Positions 42,329-52,777 of a DNA stretch of 64,000 nt are shown piece after piece (the stretch's first letter is position 1; each line of letters opens with the position of its first letter). Made by a program: the position numbers and the translations under genes. The notes beneath the pieces were generated by a model. The model was not told where the DNA came from, did no database searches, and saw only the letters and a list, made by a program, of their open reading frames with translations. Origin of the DNA: Microbacterium hydrocarbonoxydans (GTDB lineage: Bacteria > Actinomycetota > Actinomycetes > Actinomycetales > Microbacteriaceae); NCBI RefSeq assembly GCF_904831005.1, contig NZ_LR882982.1, forward strand, positions 620,001 through 684,000, in the 5' to 3' direction.

Positions 42329-43438
42329 ATGCACGCGCAGTACGTCTCATCCGGGTCCGCCTCGAACACCTCCGTGTCCGGGGCGGACCCGCGCACCCCC
42401 GCGGCCGGGCCGCCGGCGACACGGTCGCCCGTGACCCGCTCGCACGATCGACGCCGGTGGATCGGACTGATCGCGCTCGCGGTCGCGTGTGCGCTCGCAC
42501 TCGCCGCCAGCCTGCTGGTCGGCTCCCGACTCGTCGCCCCCGCTGACGTGCTGCATTTCCTCTTCCACCCCGATCCCGACGACGCGATCTCGCAGACGAT
42601 CTGGTTCTCACGCGTACCGCGCACCGTGCTCGTCCTCGTCGCAGGGGCAGCTCTCGGAGTCGCGGGCGCCCTGATGCAGGCGGTCACGCGGAATCCGATG
42701 ACCGACCCCGGCATCCTGGGTGTCAACGCCGGTGCGTCTCTCGCAGTGGTCGTCGGACTCGCCTTCTTCGGGGTGACCGATATCTCGCAGTACATGTGGT
42801 GGTCCTTCGCGGGCGCGATGATCACCTCGGTGCTCGTGTTCGTGATCGGCAACACGGGCTCGGCGCGCGGCAATCCGGTGCGGATGACGTTGTCGGGCGT
42901 CGCACTGGGGGCGGTGCTGTCCGGCTTCACCTCGGCGGTGCTGCTGTCGAACTCAGACCTGCTGCAGCGGCTGCGGGGCTGGTCGGCCGGCACGACGGCG
43001 TCGCAGCCGCTCGAGGCGACGCTCGCCATCGTCCCCGTCATCGCGGCCGGCCTCCTGATCGCCCTCCTCAGCTCCCGCTCCCTCGACGTGCTCTCGCTCG
43101 GTGAGGCATCGGCGGTGGCGATGGGGGCGCATCCGCAGCGCATCCGGCTCGTCGCTCTCGTGGCCATCGCACTGCTCGCGGGCGGCGCGACCGCGGCCGC
43201 CGGGCCCATCGGCTTCCTGGGGCTGCTCGCTCCGCACCTCGCGCGCATGATCGTCGGCCCGCACCAGGGGTGGATCATGGCCTACTCCGTGCTCATCGCG
43301 CCCACGGTCATGGGCTTCGCCGACGTTCTGGGGCGCGTCATCACCGCGGGCGAGGTGCCGGTCGGAATCGTGACGGCGTTCATCGGCGCCCCCGTGCTGA
43401 TCTACATGGTCCGCCGCTACCGGGTGTCGGAGGTGTGA
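42329..43438 (+). CDS. iron-siderophore ABC importer permease 1 (FecCD family)
   Basis: A 369-residue permease. The first 40 residues are hydrophilic and Pro/Ser/Thr-rich, longer than the family norm, so a later start is possible. The FecCD motifs are intact: FSRVPRTVLVLVAGAALGVAGALMQ, RNPMTDPGILGVNAGASL and GPIGFLGLLAPHLARM. It begins 8 bp after the binding-protein stop. Confidence 0.92.
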   Translation: MHAQYVSSGSASNTSVSGADPRTPAAGPPATRSPVTRSHDRRRWIGLIALAVACALALAASLLVGSRLVAPADVLHFLFHPDPDDAISQTIWFSRVPRTVLVLVAGAALGVAGALMQAVTRNPMTDPGILGVNAGASLAVVVGLAFFGVTDISQYMWWSFAGAMITSVLVFVIGNTGSARGNPVRMTLSGVALGAVLSGFTSAVLLSNSDLLQRLRGWSAGTTASQPLEATLAIVPVIAAGLLIALLSSRSLDVLSLGEASAVAMGAHPQRIRLVALVAIALLAGGATAAAGPIGFLGLLAPHLARMIVGPHQGWIMAYSVLIAPTVMGFADVLGRVITAGEVPVGIVTAFIGAPVLIYMVRRYRVSEV

Positions 43439-43442
43439 TGCT

Positions 43443-44492
43443 GTGACCTCCCTCGACTTCGGCCGCCGGGTCCTGCGCCTCGGCCCCCGCACGCGACCGC
43501 TGCTTCTGGTCGACGCGCGCTCGCTCGCCATCTGCGTCGGGATCTGGGCGGCGATCGCAGCGCTCGCCGTCTACGCGCTGTGCTCCGGGTCCGCGCAGAT
43601 CACCCCGTTCGAGGCACTCGCAGCCCTCGCCGGCGGGGGAGACGCCTACACGACGATGGTCGTGCTCGAGTGGCGCGCGCCCCGGATCCTCATGGCGGTT
43701 CTTCTGGGCACCTGCCTCGCCCTGAGCGGTGCGATCTTCCAGAACCTCACCGGCAACCCGCTCGGATCCCCCGACGTCATCGGGTTCCAGACCGGGTCGT
43801 ACACCGGTGCCCTGGTGGTCATGCTGATCCTGGGCGGCGGATCGGCAGAGACCATGGTCGGTGCCCTGGCCGGTGGGGTGGCCACCGCGTTCCTGGTCTT
43901 CTTCCTCTCGTCGAAGCGCGGATCCGTTCGCGGCGTGCGCCTGATCATCGTCGGCATCGCGGTGAGCGCGATGCTCGCATCGGTGAATGTCTGGATCCTC
44001 CTCACGGCGACGGTCGAGGACGCGATCATGGCCGGGCTCTGGGGCGCCGGCAACCTGTCGGGGGTCTCTTGGGCGAGTTTCGCGACCGCTTTCGCCGGCT
44101 CGGTGCTCTTCATCGTCGCCGCGGCCGCGCTGAGCCGGCCCATGCGGATCATGCAGGTCGGGATGCCCTTCGCGACCGCGCTCGGACAGAACGTGCGACT
44201 GGTGCAGGTCTCGGCGATCGTGATCGGGGTCGGCCTCACCGCGCTCGCCACCGCGACCGTCGGCCCGATCTCGTTCATCGCGCTCGCCGCACCGCAGATC
44301 GCTCGACGCATCGTGCGGTCAGACGGGCTCGCGCTGGGCCCCACGGCCGCCGTCGGATCCCTGCTGCTGCTCCTCGCCGATGTCGTGGCGCAGCGGGTCC
44401 ACCCCGATTCGCCGCTGCCGGTGGGCATCGTCACGGTGTCGATCGGCGGACTGTACTTCCTATGGCTGCTCCTGCGAGAGGGAAAGAAGTGA
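43443..44492 (+). CDS. iron-siderophore ABC importer permease 2 (FecCD family)
   Basis: A 349-residue permease from GTG 43443. Conserved blocks: EWRAPRILMAVLLGTCLALSG, NPLGSPDVIGFQTGSYTG and VGPISFIALAAPQIARRIV. It pairs with permease 1. Its stop overlaps the ATPase start by one base (TGATG). Confidence 0.92.
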   Translation: MTSLDFGRRVLRLGPRTRPLLLVDARSLAICVGIWAAIAALAVYALCSGSAQITPFEALAALAGGGDAYTTMVVLEWRAPRILMAVLLGTCLALSGAIFQNLTGNPLGSPDVIGFQTGSYTGALVVMLILGGGSAETMVGALAGGVATAFLVFFLSSKRGSVRGVRLIIVGIAVSAMLASVNVWILLTATVEDAIMAGLWGAGNLSGVSWASFATAFAGSVLFIVAAAALSRPMRIMQVGMPFATALGQNVRLVQVSAIVIGVGLTALATATVGPISFIALAAPQIARRIVRSDGLALGPTAAVGSLLLLLADVVAQRVHPDSPLPVGIVTVSIGGLYFLWLLLREGKK

Positions 44493-45280
44493 TGAACCGA
44501 TTGACGGTCGACGGCGCGGCTCTCGGCTACGCCGACAACCTTGTCTGCGAAGACGTGTCCGTGGAGATTCCCGACGGCGCGTTCACCGTGATCGTCGGGC
44601 CGAACGCGTGCGGCAAGTCGACGCTGCTGAAGAGCCTCACGCGGCTGCTCCCGCCCGCACGCGGTCGAGTGCTGCTCGACGGACACAGTGTGCACGGGCT
44701 GCCGACCAAGCAGCTCGCTCGCGAGATCGGGCTGCTGCCGCAGGGCCCGGTCGCGCCCGACGGGATCCGCGTCGTCGATCTGGTCACGCGCGGGCGCTAT
44801 CCGCATCAGCGGCTGTTCGCTCCGTGGTCCCCCGAGGACGAGTCGGCCGTGGGCGACGCGATGGACGCCACCGGCATCCGCCATCTCTCCGGGCGACTCG
44901 TCGACGAGCTCTCCGGCGGGCAGCGTCAGCGCGTGTGGATGGCGGTGGCCCTCGCTCAGCAGACGCCGATCCTGCTGCTCGACGAACCCACCACCTATCT
45001 CGACGTGAGCCACCAGATCGAGCTGCTCGAACTCTGCCGCTCGCTCAACCGTCAGCACGGGAACACCCTCGTCGCCGTGCTGCACGACCTCAATCAGGCC
45101 GCGCGCTACGCCGACCACATCATCGCGATGAAGCACGGCGAGGTCGTCGCGACCGGCACGCCCGCGTCGGTGATCACCGAGGCGCTGGTCTCGAGCGTCT
45201 TCGGCGTCGACGCACGGGTGATCCCAGATCCCGAGTCCGGCAGCCCGCTCGTCGTGCCCCGCTGGCCGCACGCGGCGTGA
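44492..45280 (+). CDS. iron-siderophore ABC importer ATPase (FecE/FepC family)
   Basis: A 262-residue ATPase read from ATG 44492, which overlaps the permease stop. Walker A is VGPNACGKSTLL, signature DELSGGQRQRVWMAVAL, Walker B ILLLDEPTTYLD, and the His loop VLHDLNQAARYADHII. The Tyr-Leu-Asp after the Walker B is characteristic of siderophore importers. It completes the uptake system; which siderophore is unknown, as no biosynthesis genes are nearby. Confidence 0.93.
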   Translation: MNRLTVDGAALGYADNLVCEDVSVEIPDGAFTVIVGPNACGKSTLLKSLTRLLPPARGRVLLDGHSVHGLPTKQLAREIGLLPQGPVAPDGIRVVDLVTRGRYPHQRLFAPWSPEDESAVGDAMDATGIRHLSGRLVDELSGGQRQRVWMAVALAQQTPILLLDEPTTYLDVSHQIELLELCRSLNRQHGNTLVAVLHDLNQAARYADHIIAMKHGEVVATGTPASVITEALVSSVFGVDARVIPDPESGSPLVVPRWPHAA

Positions 45281-45308
45281 GCGCGTCTCTGCCCGGGGGG
45301 AGGGGTTC

Positions 45309-45641
45309 TCAGTCGAGCTGGTCGCCGCCGAGATCGGGAGCATCTTCGACCTCATCGACGAGGCTGATGCCGCCCGAGGAACTGGCGGTCATCATGAGTT
45401 CCTGCACCCACCGGGCGTTGATCTGAGGGCTCTCGGGATCGTCGAACACGAACCGCAGCGGAATCGACGGCTGCAGCCAGATGGTGGACCGGCCGCGCGC
45501 CTCGCCCTCGGGGTGCGACCACGACAGCGTGAAGCTCTCCTGCCGTCGGAGCTTCGTCGCGATCGCGACCTTCAAGTGGGCCAGAGCGCGGTCTTCGATG
45601 CGAATAGGATCCTCGCCGGCGCCATAGAACAGCATTCCCAT
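45309..45641 (-). CDS. DUF7882-like small protein, paralogue A
   Basis: A 110-residue protein from ATG 45641. It opens MGMLFYGAGEDPIRIEDRAL and shares a clear pattern with the divergent neighbour at 45824 (IEDRALxHxxxxIxxKLRRxExFxxSW ... TxWxxxSxxLxFxF ... INxxWVxxLxxTASS). Such proteins (DUF7882) are frequent in Microbacteriaceae as single or tandem genes of unknown function. Function not assigned. Confidence 0.75.
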   Translation of the reverse strand: MGMLFYGAGEDPIRIEDRALAHLKVAIATKLRRQESFTLSWSHPEGEARGRSTIWLQPSIPLRFVFDDPESPQINARWVQELMMTASSSGGISLVDEVEDAPDLGGDQLD

Positions 45642-45823
45642 GTATCGAGGGTAACCACGACCGGTATGACGCCGGGCGCACGACTTCTTCGCGTCTCGGA
45701 CTCTGCCGCACCGACACGGCGTTCGTACATGCGCACCGTGAGAGCCTGGGGGCACCCCACACGGCGGTTCCCCAGGATCGCGCCTTCGGCACGGGTTTCG
45801 TGGGTGGAACAGAGGAGCCCCTC

Positions 45824-46168
45824 ATGGGTCGATTCATCTACGAAGGCGGCCAGAAGGTCGACATCGAGGACCGCGCGCTCACGCACGTGCAGCTCGTGAT
45901 CACGGCGAAGCTGAGGCGCGGCGAGCCGTTCTCGTTCTCGTGGCGCGAGGATGCGAGCGTCGGCGGCGGACGCACGACCGTCTGGATCCACTCGGGAAGC
46001 GCCCTGGTGTTCAAGTACTTCGGCAGTCGTCAGCCGGCGATCAACCGCGCCTGGGTCGATGCGCTCGCCTTCACCGCCAACTCCCCGTCGGGACTCTATG
46101 TGACGCCCGAGCCGTCGGAGGGCACGACGGTCGAGCCCACGGGAGAACGCCAGCGCGTGACCTCGTAG
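45824..46168 (+). CDS. DUF7882-like small protein, paralogue B
   Basis: A 114-residue protein from ATG 45824 with GAGGAG upstream. It opens MGRFIYEGGQKVDIEDRALT and shares the family pattern with paralogue A: KLRRGEPFSFSW, RTTVWIHSGSALVFKYFG, INRAWVDALAFTANS. It is divergent from paralogue A across ~180 bp, which suggests an old duplication with inversion. Followed at 10 bp by another small ORF. Confidence 0.75.
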   Translation: MGRFIYEGGQKVDIEDRALTHVQLVITAKLRRGEPFSFSWREDASVGGGRTTVWIHSGSALVFKYFGSRQPAINRAWVDALAFTANSPSGLYVTPEPSEGTTVEPTGERQRVTS

Positions 46169-46177
46169 GCTGGGGGC

Positions 46178-46456
46178 ATGCTCATCGCCCTCATCCGCCC
46201 CGTCGAGAGCAGCACCGTCGACGTCATCGGCACCACGCTCGAAGACGTGCACGACCAGCTCATCGCGCAGCAGAAGCCGGGCTTCGTTCTCGCTTCGGCG
46301 CCCGTGCGGATGCTCAAGGGCGAAGCGAAGATCGAGTCCACCGGCACGTTCTGGCGGGTCGACGGTGTGCAAGAGATCCAGGCCGACGACATGGCGGCTC
46401 TCGAGGCGAAGGTGCCCGAGGGCTGGCGGATGCTTTCGGTGCGCAGCACGGACTGA
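46178..46456 (+). CDS. small hypothetical protein
   Basis: A 92-residue protein starting MLIALIRPVESSTVDVIG, 10 bp after paralogue B and after GGCTGGGGGC. It looks like a compact alpha/beta domain with a conserved-looking end (PEGWRMLSVRS). No family recognised; its position suggests co-transcription with the DUF7882-like gene. Confidence 0.6.
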   Translation: MLIALIRPVESSTVDVIGTTLEDVHDQLIAQQKPGFVLASAPVRMLKGEAKIESTGTFWRVDGVQEIQADDMAALEAKVPEGWRMLSVRSTD

Positions 46457-46636
46457 CGTCGGCCGGTGAGAGGTCTCTCACCGAGCGGAGGCGAGGAGGC
46501 GGCCCCACGCGCGGCCTGACTCGCAGTTCTGGTATATCGGTGCTGTATACCGGTGACGGCACCATTGTCATCCGATTGTCTGTTCTCTTAGTTGAGGGTC
46601 GCGACTGGTCGCGACGTGAATCGACTGGGGAAGACG

Positions 46637-48322
<1,686 letters not shown>

Positions 48323-48335
48323 CGCGGACACACGA

Positions 48336-48381
48336 GAGAGCGGCAGTCGTCGAGGCCACGCCCCCGACGACTGCCGCTCTC
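48336..48381. terminator. bidirectional terminator
   Basis: A perfect 17-bp inverted repeat, GAGAGCGGCAGTCGTCG and its complement, with a 12-base loop. It lies between the surface protein and the convergent multidrug export gene, so it can serve both. Confidence 0.85.
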
Positions 48382-48417
48382 GTATGCCGTCCTCGGACTG
48401 CCGGGCGCGGCGGCTCG

Positions 48418-48954
48418 TCAGCGGATCGCGTAGATCGCGCTGCTGATGATCACGGCGATGACAGTGGTCCACCCGATGATCGCCACGGCCTGCCAGATCA
48501 GGATGCGCACCTTGCCCACACCCGATGCCGCGAGCATCGTCGCAGTGAAGTGTGTGGGAAGAAGGAGCGGGCCGAGCAGGCTCACGCCGGGCACGCCGTA
48601 GCGCTCGAACGCGCGCTGGAACTTCTCGCGTCGAGCGGATCCGCGCGGCGCAGACTCCGGCTCGCCCTCGGGGGCGGTGCCGCCGCCGGCGAGCGCCGCC
48701 TGACGCGTGCGCGCGCGATTGACGATCGCCGTGCGCGCGCCCGAGCTGGCGATGACCAGGATCGCGACGCACACGAAGTTGCCGAGGATGGCGGCGATCG
48801 CGGCGACGACCGGATTGATGCCGCCGACGATGCCGATGGCGACGGCACCCTCGCCCTCGATGAACGGGATCGCACCGGCGAGGGCGACGATGAGCGGCTG
48901 CACCAGGTCGGGGACCTGAGCGACGATGTCTTGAAAGCTCTCGACGAGGTTCAT
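48418..48954 (-). CDS. small multidrug export protein family (Sm_multidrug_ex)
   Basis: A 178-residue membrane protein from ATG 48954 with GGAGA upstream. Its opening VALAGAIPFIEGEGAVAIGIV and ILGNFVCVAILV, then a charged loop and FERYGVPGVSLLGPLLLPTHF, match the small multi-drug export protein family (COG2426). The 40-residue charged loop (RARTRQAALAGGG) is longer than usual. Export substrate unknown. It is divergent from the second two-component system. Confidence 0.75.
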   Translation of the reverse strand: MNLVESFQDIVAQVPDLVQPLIVALAGAIPFIEGEGAVAIGIVGGINPVVAAIAAILGNFVCVAILVIASSGARTAIVNRARTRQAALAGGGTAPEGEPESAPRGSARREKFQRAFERYGVPGVSLLGPLLLPTHFTATMLAASGVGKVRILIWQAVAIIGWTTVIAVIISSAIYAIR

Positions 48955-49108
48955 GATGGTCTCCTGCGGGTCGTTGCGACGGATGGTCCGTCGCGATGAA
49001 TCCAGTTCACCGTGTCTCGGCTCGCGGCGGCAGTGTCGCCCCGTCACTCGTTCCCGGGCCGTTCTCACGCGGCATCCATGACATGTGTCACGCCCGTATC
49101 GTGGGGGT

Positions 49109-50329
49109 ATGCGCAGTCCCTCCCGCGATCCCGGCCCGGTCGGCGATCTCCCCCCTGGTGCGCGACAGCTCGCCCGCGGCATCATCGCCACGTGGTGGTA
49201 CACCTTCTCGGCAGTGGCGTTTCTCGAGCTCTTCCTCCTGTTCGTATGGGTGCTGCGCGTGTTCGCCGAACCTGTCGACTCCTTCGTGCCGGTCGTCGTC
49301 GGCACGGGGGGTCTGATCTGGTGGCTGTCGACCCTGGTGCTGTTGGGCGATTACCGCCGTCGGATCGACGCGGACGCTGGCGTCCCGTGGGCACGGATCG
49401 CCGGCCCTTTGCTCGTGGCGCTCGCGTACGGAATCGCTGCGGGCGTGCTCAGCGACAGCCTGCTGCTCGGTGCCATGCCGCTCGCCCAGTCGATCGTGCT
49501 TCTCAACTGGCCGCGCGGGGTGCGCTACCGAGTCGTTCTGCTGCTCACCGCACTGATGCTGGTGCTCGCGTTCATCGACGGAGCGCGCGGTGCGGCCGCC
49601 GGCGGCCCGGAGGTCTGGGGCCTCTCGATCTATGCCGTGCTCATCCCCTCGCTGTCGGTGAGCTCCCTGTGGTGGTGGGACGTTCTGGTCACTCTCGACC
49701 GCGCTCGCGCCTCAGAGGCCCGGCTCGCCGCGACGCAGGAGCGTCTGCGGGTGGCGACCGACGTGCACGACCTTCAGGGCCACCATCTGCAGGTCATCGC
49801 GCTGCAGCTCGAGTTGGCGGAGAGGCTCATGCCGCGAGACCCCGACGCTGCCCTCGAGCAGCTGCGATTGGCGCGCGGCAGCGTCGACGACGCCATGCAG
49901 GGCACGCGTGATCTGGCCACCCGGTTCCGAACGATTCCTCTGGGAGACGAAGTCGCGAACGCGCGAGATCTCCTGCAGGCGGCGGGCCTCGAGGTCGACG
50001 CGACGATCGCTGCGGATGCCGATCTGGCACCCTCGAACGCGCTCGGACCGGTCATCCGCGAGACGACGACCAATGTGCTCCGTCATGGAGCAGGACGACG
50101 CGCAGGCCTGGCGCTCACCAGGGTCGCTGGGGGGTGGCGTTTCGAGATCGTCAACGACGCACAGCATCCGATGGCCGGCGCTCGCACCGGCTCGGGTCTC
50201 GACGGTGTGCGACGCAGGATCACCGAGGCCGGTGGAACGCTCGAGATCAGGGAAGACGAAGGCGAGTTCGGCGTGATCGTGACCGTCCCGGCGCGCGAGT
50301 CGGCGCCGACGGACGAGGAGGCGCGATGA
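49109..50329 (+). CDS. sensor histidine kinase, DesK type
   Basis: A 406-residue kinase from ATG 49109. Four or more membrane segments lie in the first ~180 residues (WWYTFSAVAFLELFLLFVW; GLIWWLSTLVLLG). The HisKA_3 box is DVHDLQGHHLQVIALQLELAE, and the ATPase part has VIRETTTNVLRHG and GSGLDGVRRRITEAGG. Overlaps the regulator by 4 bases. Divergent from the small multidrug export gene. Confidence 0.9.
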   Translation: MRSPSRDPGPVGDLPPGARQLARGIIATWWYTFSAVAFLELFLLFVWVLRVFAEPVDSFVPVVVGTGGLIWWLSTLVLLGDYRRRIDADAGVPWARIAGPLLVALAYGIAAGVLSDSLLLGAMPLAQSIVLLNWPRGVRYRVVLLLTALMLVLAFIDGARGAAAGGPEVWGLSIYAVLIPSLSVSSLWWWDVLVTLDRARASEARLAATQERLRVATDVHDLQGHHLQVIALQLELAERLMPRDPDAALEQLRLARGSVDDAMQGTRDLATRFRTIPLGDEVANARDLLQAAGLEVDATIAADADLAPSNALGPVIRETTTNVLRHGAGRRAGLALTRVAGGWRFEIVNDAQHPMAGARTGSGLDGVRRRITEAGGTLEIREDEGEFGVIVTVPARESAPTDEEAR

Positions 50330-50928
50330 TCCGCGTGCTGCTCGCCGACGACGAGGCGATGATCCGCTCCGCTCTCGCGGCTCTTCTGCGCCTGGAGCCC
50401 GATATCGAGGTCGTGGCGGAGTGCGAAGACGGCGAGCGAGCCGTGAGCGAAGCACTCCGGCTGAAGCCGGACGTCTGCCTCCTCGATCTCGAGATGCCCG
50501 GACTCGACGGGGTGGAGGTCGCGGAGCGACTGCATCGTGCGATCTCGACGCGCTGCGTCGTCGTCACGCGCCATGCTCGGCCGGGCGTGCTGCGTCGTGC
50601 ACTGGCCTCGGGCGTCGCCGGTTTCCTGCCGAAGTCCCGCGGCGCGGATCAGGTCGCCGAAGTCATCCGGCGCGTCGCGGCGGGTGCACGGTATGTGGAC
50701 CCCGAGATCGCGGCCGACGCACTCAGCGACGAACGAGCACCGCTCACCGATCGCGAACTCGACGTGCTGCGCGCCGGTCGACGAGGAGAGACCACGGGAC
50801 AGATCGCGCGAGCGCTGTCTCTCGCACCGGGAACGGTCCGGAACCATATCTCCGCGATCCTCGCGAAGCTGGCGGTCGGAACGCGCCAGCAGGCGGTGCT
50901 GCTGGCGGAAGAGCGCGGCTGGATCTGA
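50326..50928 (+). CDS. LuxR/NarL-family response regulator
   Basis: A 200-residue regulator from ATG 50326 inside the kinase stop. Receiver Asp8-Asp9, phospho-acceptor Asp54 (VCLLDLEMPG) and FLPKSRGA; output domain LTDRELDVLRAGRRGETTGQIARALSLAPGTVRNHIS. The last block has one insertion-like change relative to the usual LxxGxSN motif (AGRRGETTGQ). A stem-loop terminator follows at 50970. Confidence 0.9.
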   Translation: MIRVLLADDEAMIRSALAALLRLEPDIEVVAECEDGERAVSEALRLKPDVCLLDLEMPGLDGVEVAERLHRAISTRCVVVTRHARPGVLRRALASGVAGFLPKSRGADQVAEVIRRVAAGARYVDPEIAADALSDERAPLTDRELDVLRAGRRGETTGQIARALSLAPGTVRNHISAILAKLAVGTRQQAVLLAEERGWI

Positions 50929-50969
50929 CCCGCTTCTCGTCGCGTTGACTGCATGAGACGGGAAGAAGT

Positions 50970-51001
50970 GCGGGTGGAGCCGTGGGAGAGGCTCCACCCG
51001 C
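50970..51001. terminator. terminator after the second two-component operon
   Basis: A perfect 12-bp inverted repeat GCGGGTGGAGCC and GGCTCCACCCGC with an 8-base loop, 41 bp after the response-regulator stop. Confidence 0.8.
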
Positions 51002-51160
51002 GAACCGCGCGGGATGGGGAGTTGCGCGGCCCAGACGTGACACGAGCCTTGATCCCCCATGCTCGCAATGCGTCTCACCCTTCAAGACCGCGCGCACGAG
51101 AAATGATGACGCACCCTCACGGAAAAACATGCGGGAGGCGCGGGGGATCAGTCGTGGTCG

Positions 51161-51829
51161 TCAGTCGTGGTCGTGCTCGTGATCGTGCTCTTCCTCGAGC
51201 AGCATGCCCACCGAGGTCGCGCACGCATCGCCCTTCCACGCCTCGAGCCCCTCGCGGACCGCGAACGCCGCGATCACCAGCCCCGCGACGGCATCTGCCC
51301 ACCACCATCCGAACAGGGAGTTGAGGGCGAGCCCCGCGAGCACGGCGGCCGAGAGGTACGTGCAGATCAGCGTCTGCGTCGAATCGGCGACGGCAGTCGC
51401 TGATCCGACCTCCTGACCTGCTCGGCGTTCCGCCAATGAGAGGAACGGCATGACGATCACGCTGACGGCCGTCAGGACCAGCCCGACGGCACTGTGCTGG
51501 GGGTGCTCGCCGGTGAACAGTGCGAGCCCGGATGAGACGGTGACATAGGCGGCCAACGCGAAGAAGGCGACCGCGATCACGCGGAGAGTCGGCTTCTCCC
51601 ACCGGTCGGGGTCTCTTCGCGAGAACTGCCAGGCGACAGCCGCCGCCGACAGCACCTCGATGGTCGAGTCGAGTCCGAAGCCGATCAGCGCGGCTGACGA
51701 TGCCGCTGCACCTGCGGTGAGAGCGACGACGGCCTCGATGAGGTTGTAGACGATGGTCACGCCGACGATGACCCGGATGCGACGGTGAAGAACCTCTCGC
51801 CGCGCGGGGGAGATGGTCTGGGGGTGCAT
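51161..51829 (-). CDS. CDF family metal transporter, paralogue of 13519-14166
   Basis: A 222-residue transporter from ATG 51829 with six membrane segments. It shares GFGLDSTIEVLSAAAVAWQFSRRDP and LNSLFGWWWADAVAGLVIA with the transporter of the arsenic module. The C-terminus has EEEHDHEHDHD, a His/Asp tail not present in the first copy and likely a metal-binding chelator. Its start overlaps the ArsR-like gene stop (TGATG). Likely a Zn/Cd/Co-type exporter. Confidence 0.85.
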   Translation of the reverse strand: MHPQTISPARREVLHRRIRVIVGVTIVYNLIEAVVALTAGAAASSAALIGFGLDSTIEVLSAAAVAWQFSRRDPDRWEKPTLRVIAVAFFALAAYVTVSSGLALFTGEHPQHSAVGLVLTAVSVIVMPFLSLAERRAGQEVGSATAVADSTQTLICTYLSAAVLAGLALNSLFGWWWADAVAGLVIAAFAVREGLEAWKGDACATSVGMLLEEEHDHEHDHD

Positions 51830-52161
51830 CAGCAGGTGCACCCCTCGTCGTCGCAGCACGTCGGATCGACGATCAGGGTCACCCGCATCAGCATGTCGAG
51901 CGCGGGTGCGAGGTGTCGATCCGCGAGCTCGTATCGCGTGCGCCGTCCGTCCGGGATGCCGACGACGAGTCCGCATCCCCGCAGGCAGGCGAGATGATTC
52001 GAGAGGGCCTGTCGGCTGACGTCGAGGGCGTCGGCGAGGTCCGACGGATACGCGGCCGAGCCTCGGAGGGTGAGCAGGATCGCGGCGCGAGTCGTATCCG
52101 ACAGCGCATGTCCGAGTCGTGCGACCGCTGCGGTGTGCGTGAGGGAAGCGGAGAGAGTCAC
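51829..52161 (-). CDS. CmtR-like ArsR-family repressor, paralogue of 13163-13522
   Basis: A 110-residue repressor. The recognition helix has Cys59 and Cys63 (NHLACLRGCGLVV), as in CmtR, and the tail has a Cys-rich end VDPTCCDDEGCTC that may supply further ligands. It is coupled to the CDF gene by a TGATG overlap. Its upstream region contains AATACAGAGATTCGTGAATTCAG, with a partial inverted TTCG/CGAA-like match but no clear operator. Confidence 0.85.
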   Translation of the reverse strand: MTLSASLTHTAAVARLGHALSDTTRAAILLTLRGSAAYPSDLADALDVSRQALSNHLACLRGCGLVVGIPDGRRTRYELADRHLAPALDMLMRVTLIVDPTCCDDEGCTC

Positions 52162-52293
52162 GCCTTCAGAATACAGAGATTCGTGAATTCAGGACACCGT
52201 GAACTGTTATCCGGATGCCTCGCAGGCAACACGCCGGAAATCTCGGGTCGATACCGTGAGAGCCGCGGGAGCCGCGGGAGGAGTGGACGGAGC

Positions 52294-52773
52294 ATGGTGG
52301 TCACAGTCGAACGGGTCGAGTGGATGCATGAGGACGCTGCGCGTCTGCGCGGGGCGCAGCGCGCGGAACTCGACGCGCGCTACGGCAACGATGACCACGA
52401 GCCCGGCATCATCCCGACCGCCGACGACGTCGCCGTCTTCCTGATCGCCCGGAACGAGAGTGGCGAGGCCGTGGTCTGCGGAGGCCTGCGTCCGCTCGAT
52501 GTCGGCGTGCTCGGCGAGCATGTCGCCGAGATCAAGCGCATGTACGCGGCGCCCTCCAGCCGCGGCACGGGTGCTGCGGTCGCGCTGCTGAGGGCGCTCG
52601 AGGTCGAGGCGCAGCGTCTCGGCATCCGACGCCTGGTGCTCGAGACCGGCACCGCCCAGCCCGATGCCGTGCGGTTCTACGAGCGCGAGGGGTACTCGTC
52701 GATCCCGTTGTTCGGGCACTACGTCGGCAGCGGCCTGTCGCTGTGCTTCGCGCGGGACCTGCCGGGGGACTGA
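52294..52773 (+). CDS. GNAT family N-acetyltransferase
   Basis: A 159-residue protein from ATG 52294 behind GGGAGGAG. The acetyl-CoA loop is RMYAAPSSRGTGAAVALL (the RxxGxG/A site), with the later GIRRLVLETGTAQPDAVRFYEREGYSSIP completing the fold. The substrate cannot be told from sequence. It is convergent with the treZ gene with only 4 bases between the stops. Confidence 0.85.
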   Translation: MVVTVERVEWMHEDAARLRGAQRAELDARYGNDDHEPGIIPTADDVAVFLIARNESGEAVVCGGLRPLDVGVLGEHVAEIKRMYAAPSSRGTGAAVALLRALEVEAQRLGIRRLVLETGTAQPDAVRFYEREGYSSIPLFGHYVGSGLSLCFARDLPGD

Positions 52774-52777
52774 CCCC

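Noticed and set aside
41374..43278. 634-codon minus-strand ORF opposite the siderophore importer
   Set aside because: It spans two well-supported genes on the other strand, and its sequence is low-complexity Ala/Arg/Ser/Pro typical of a shadow frame.
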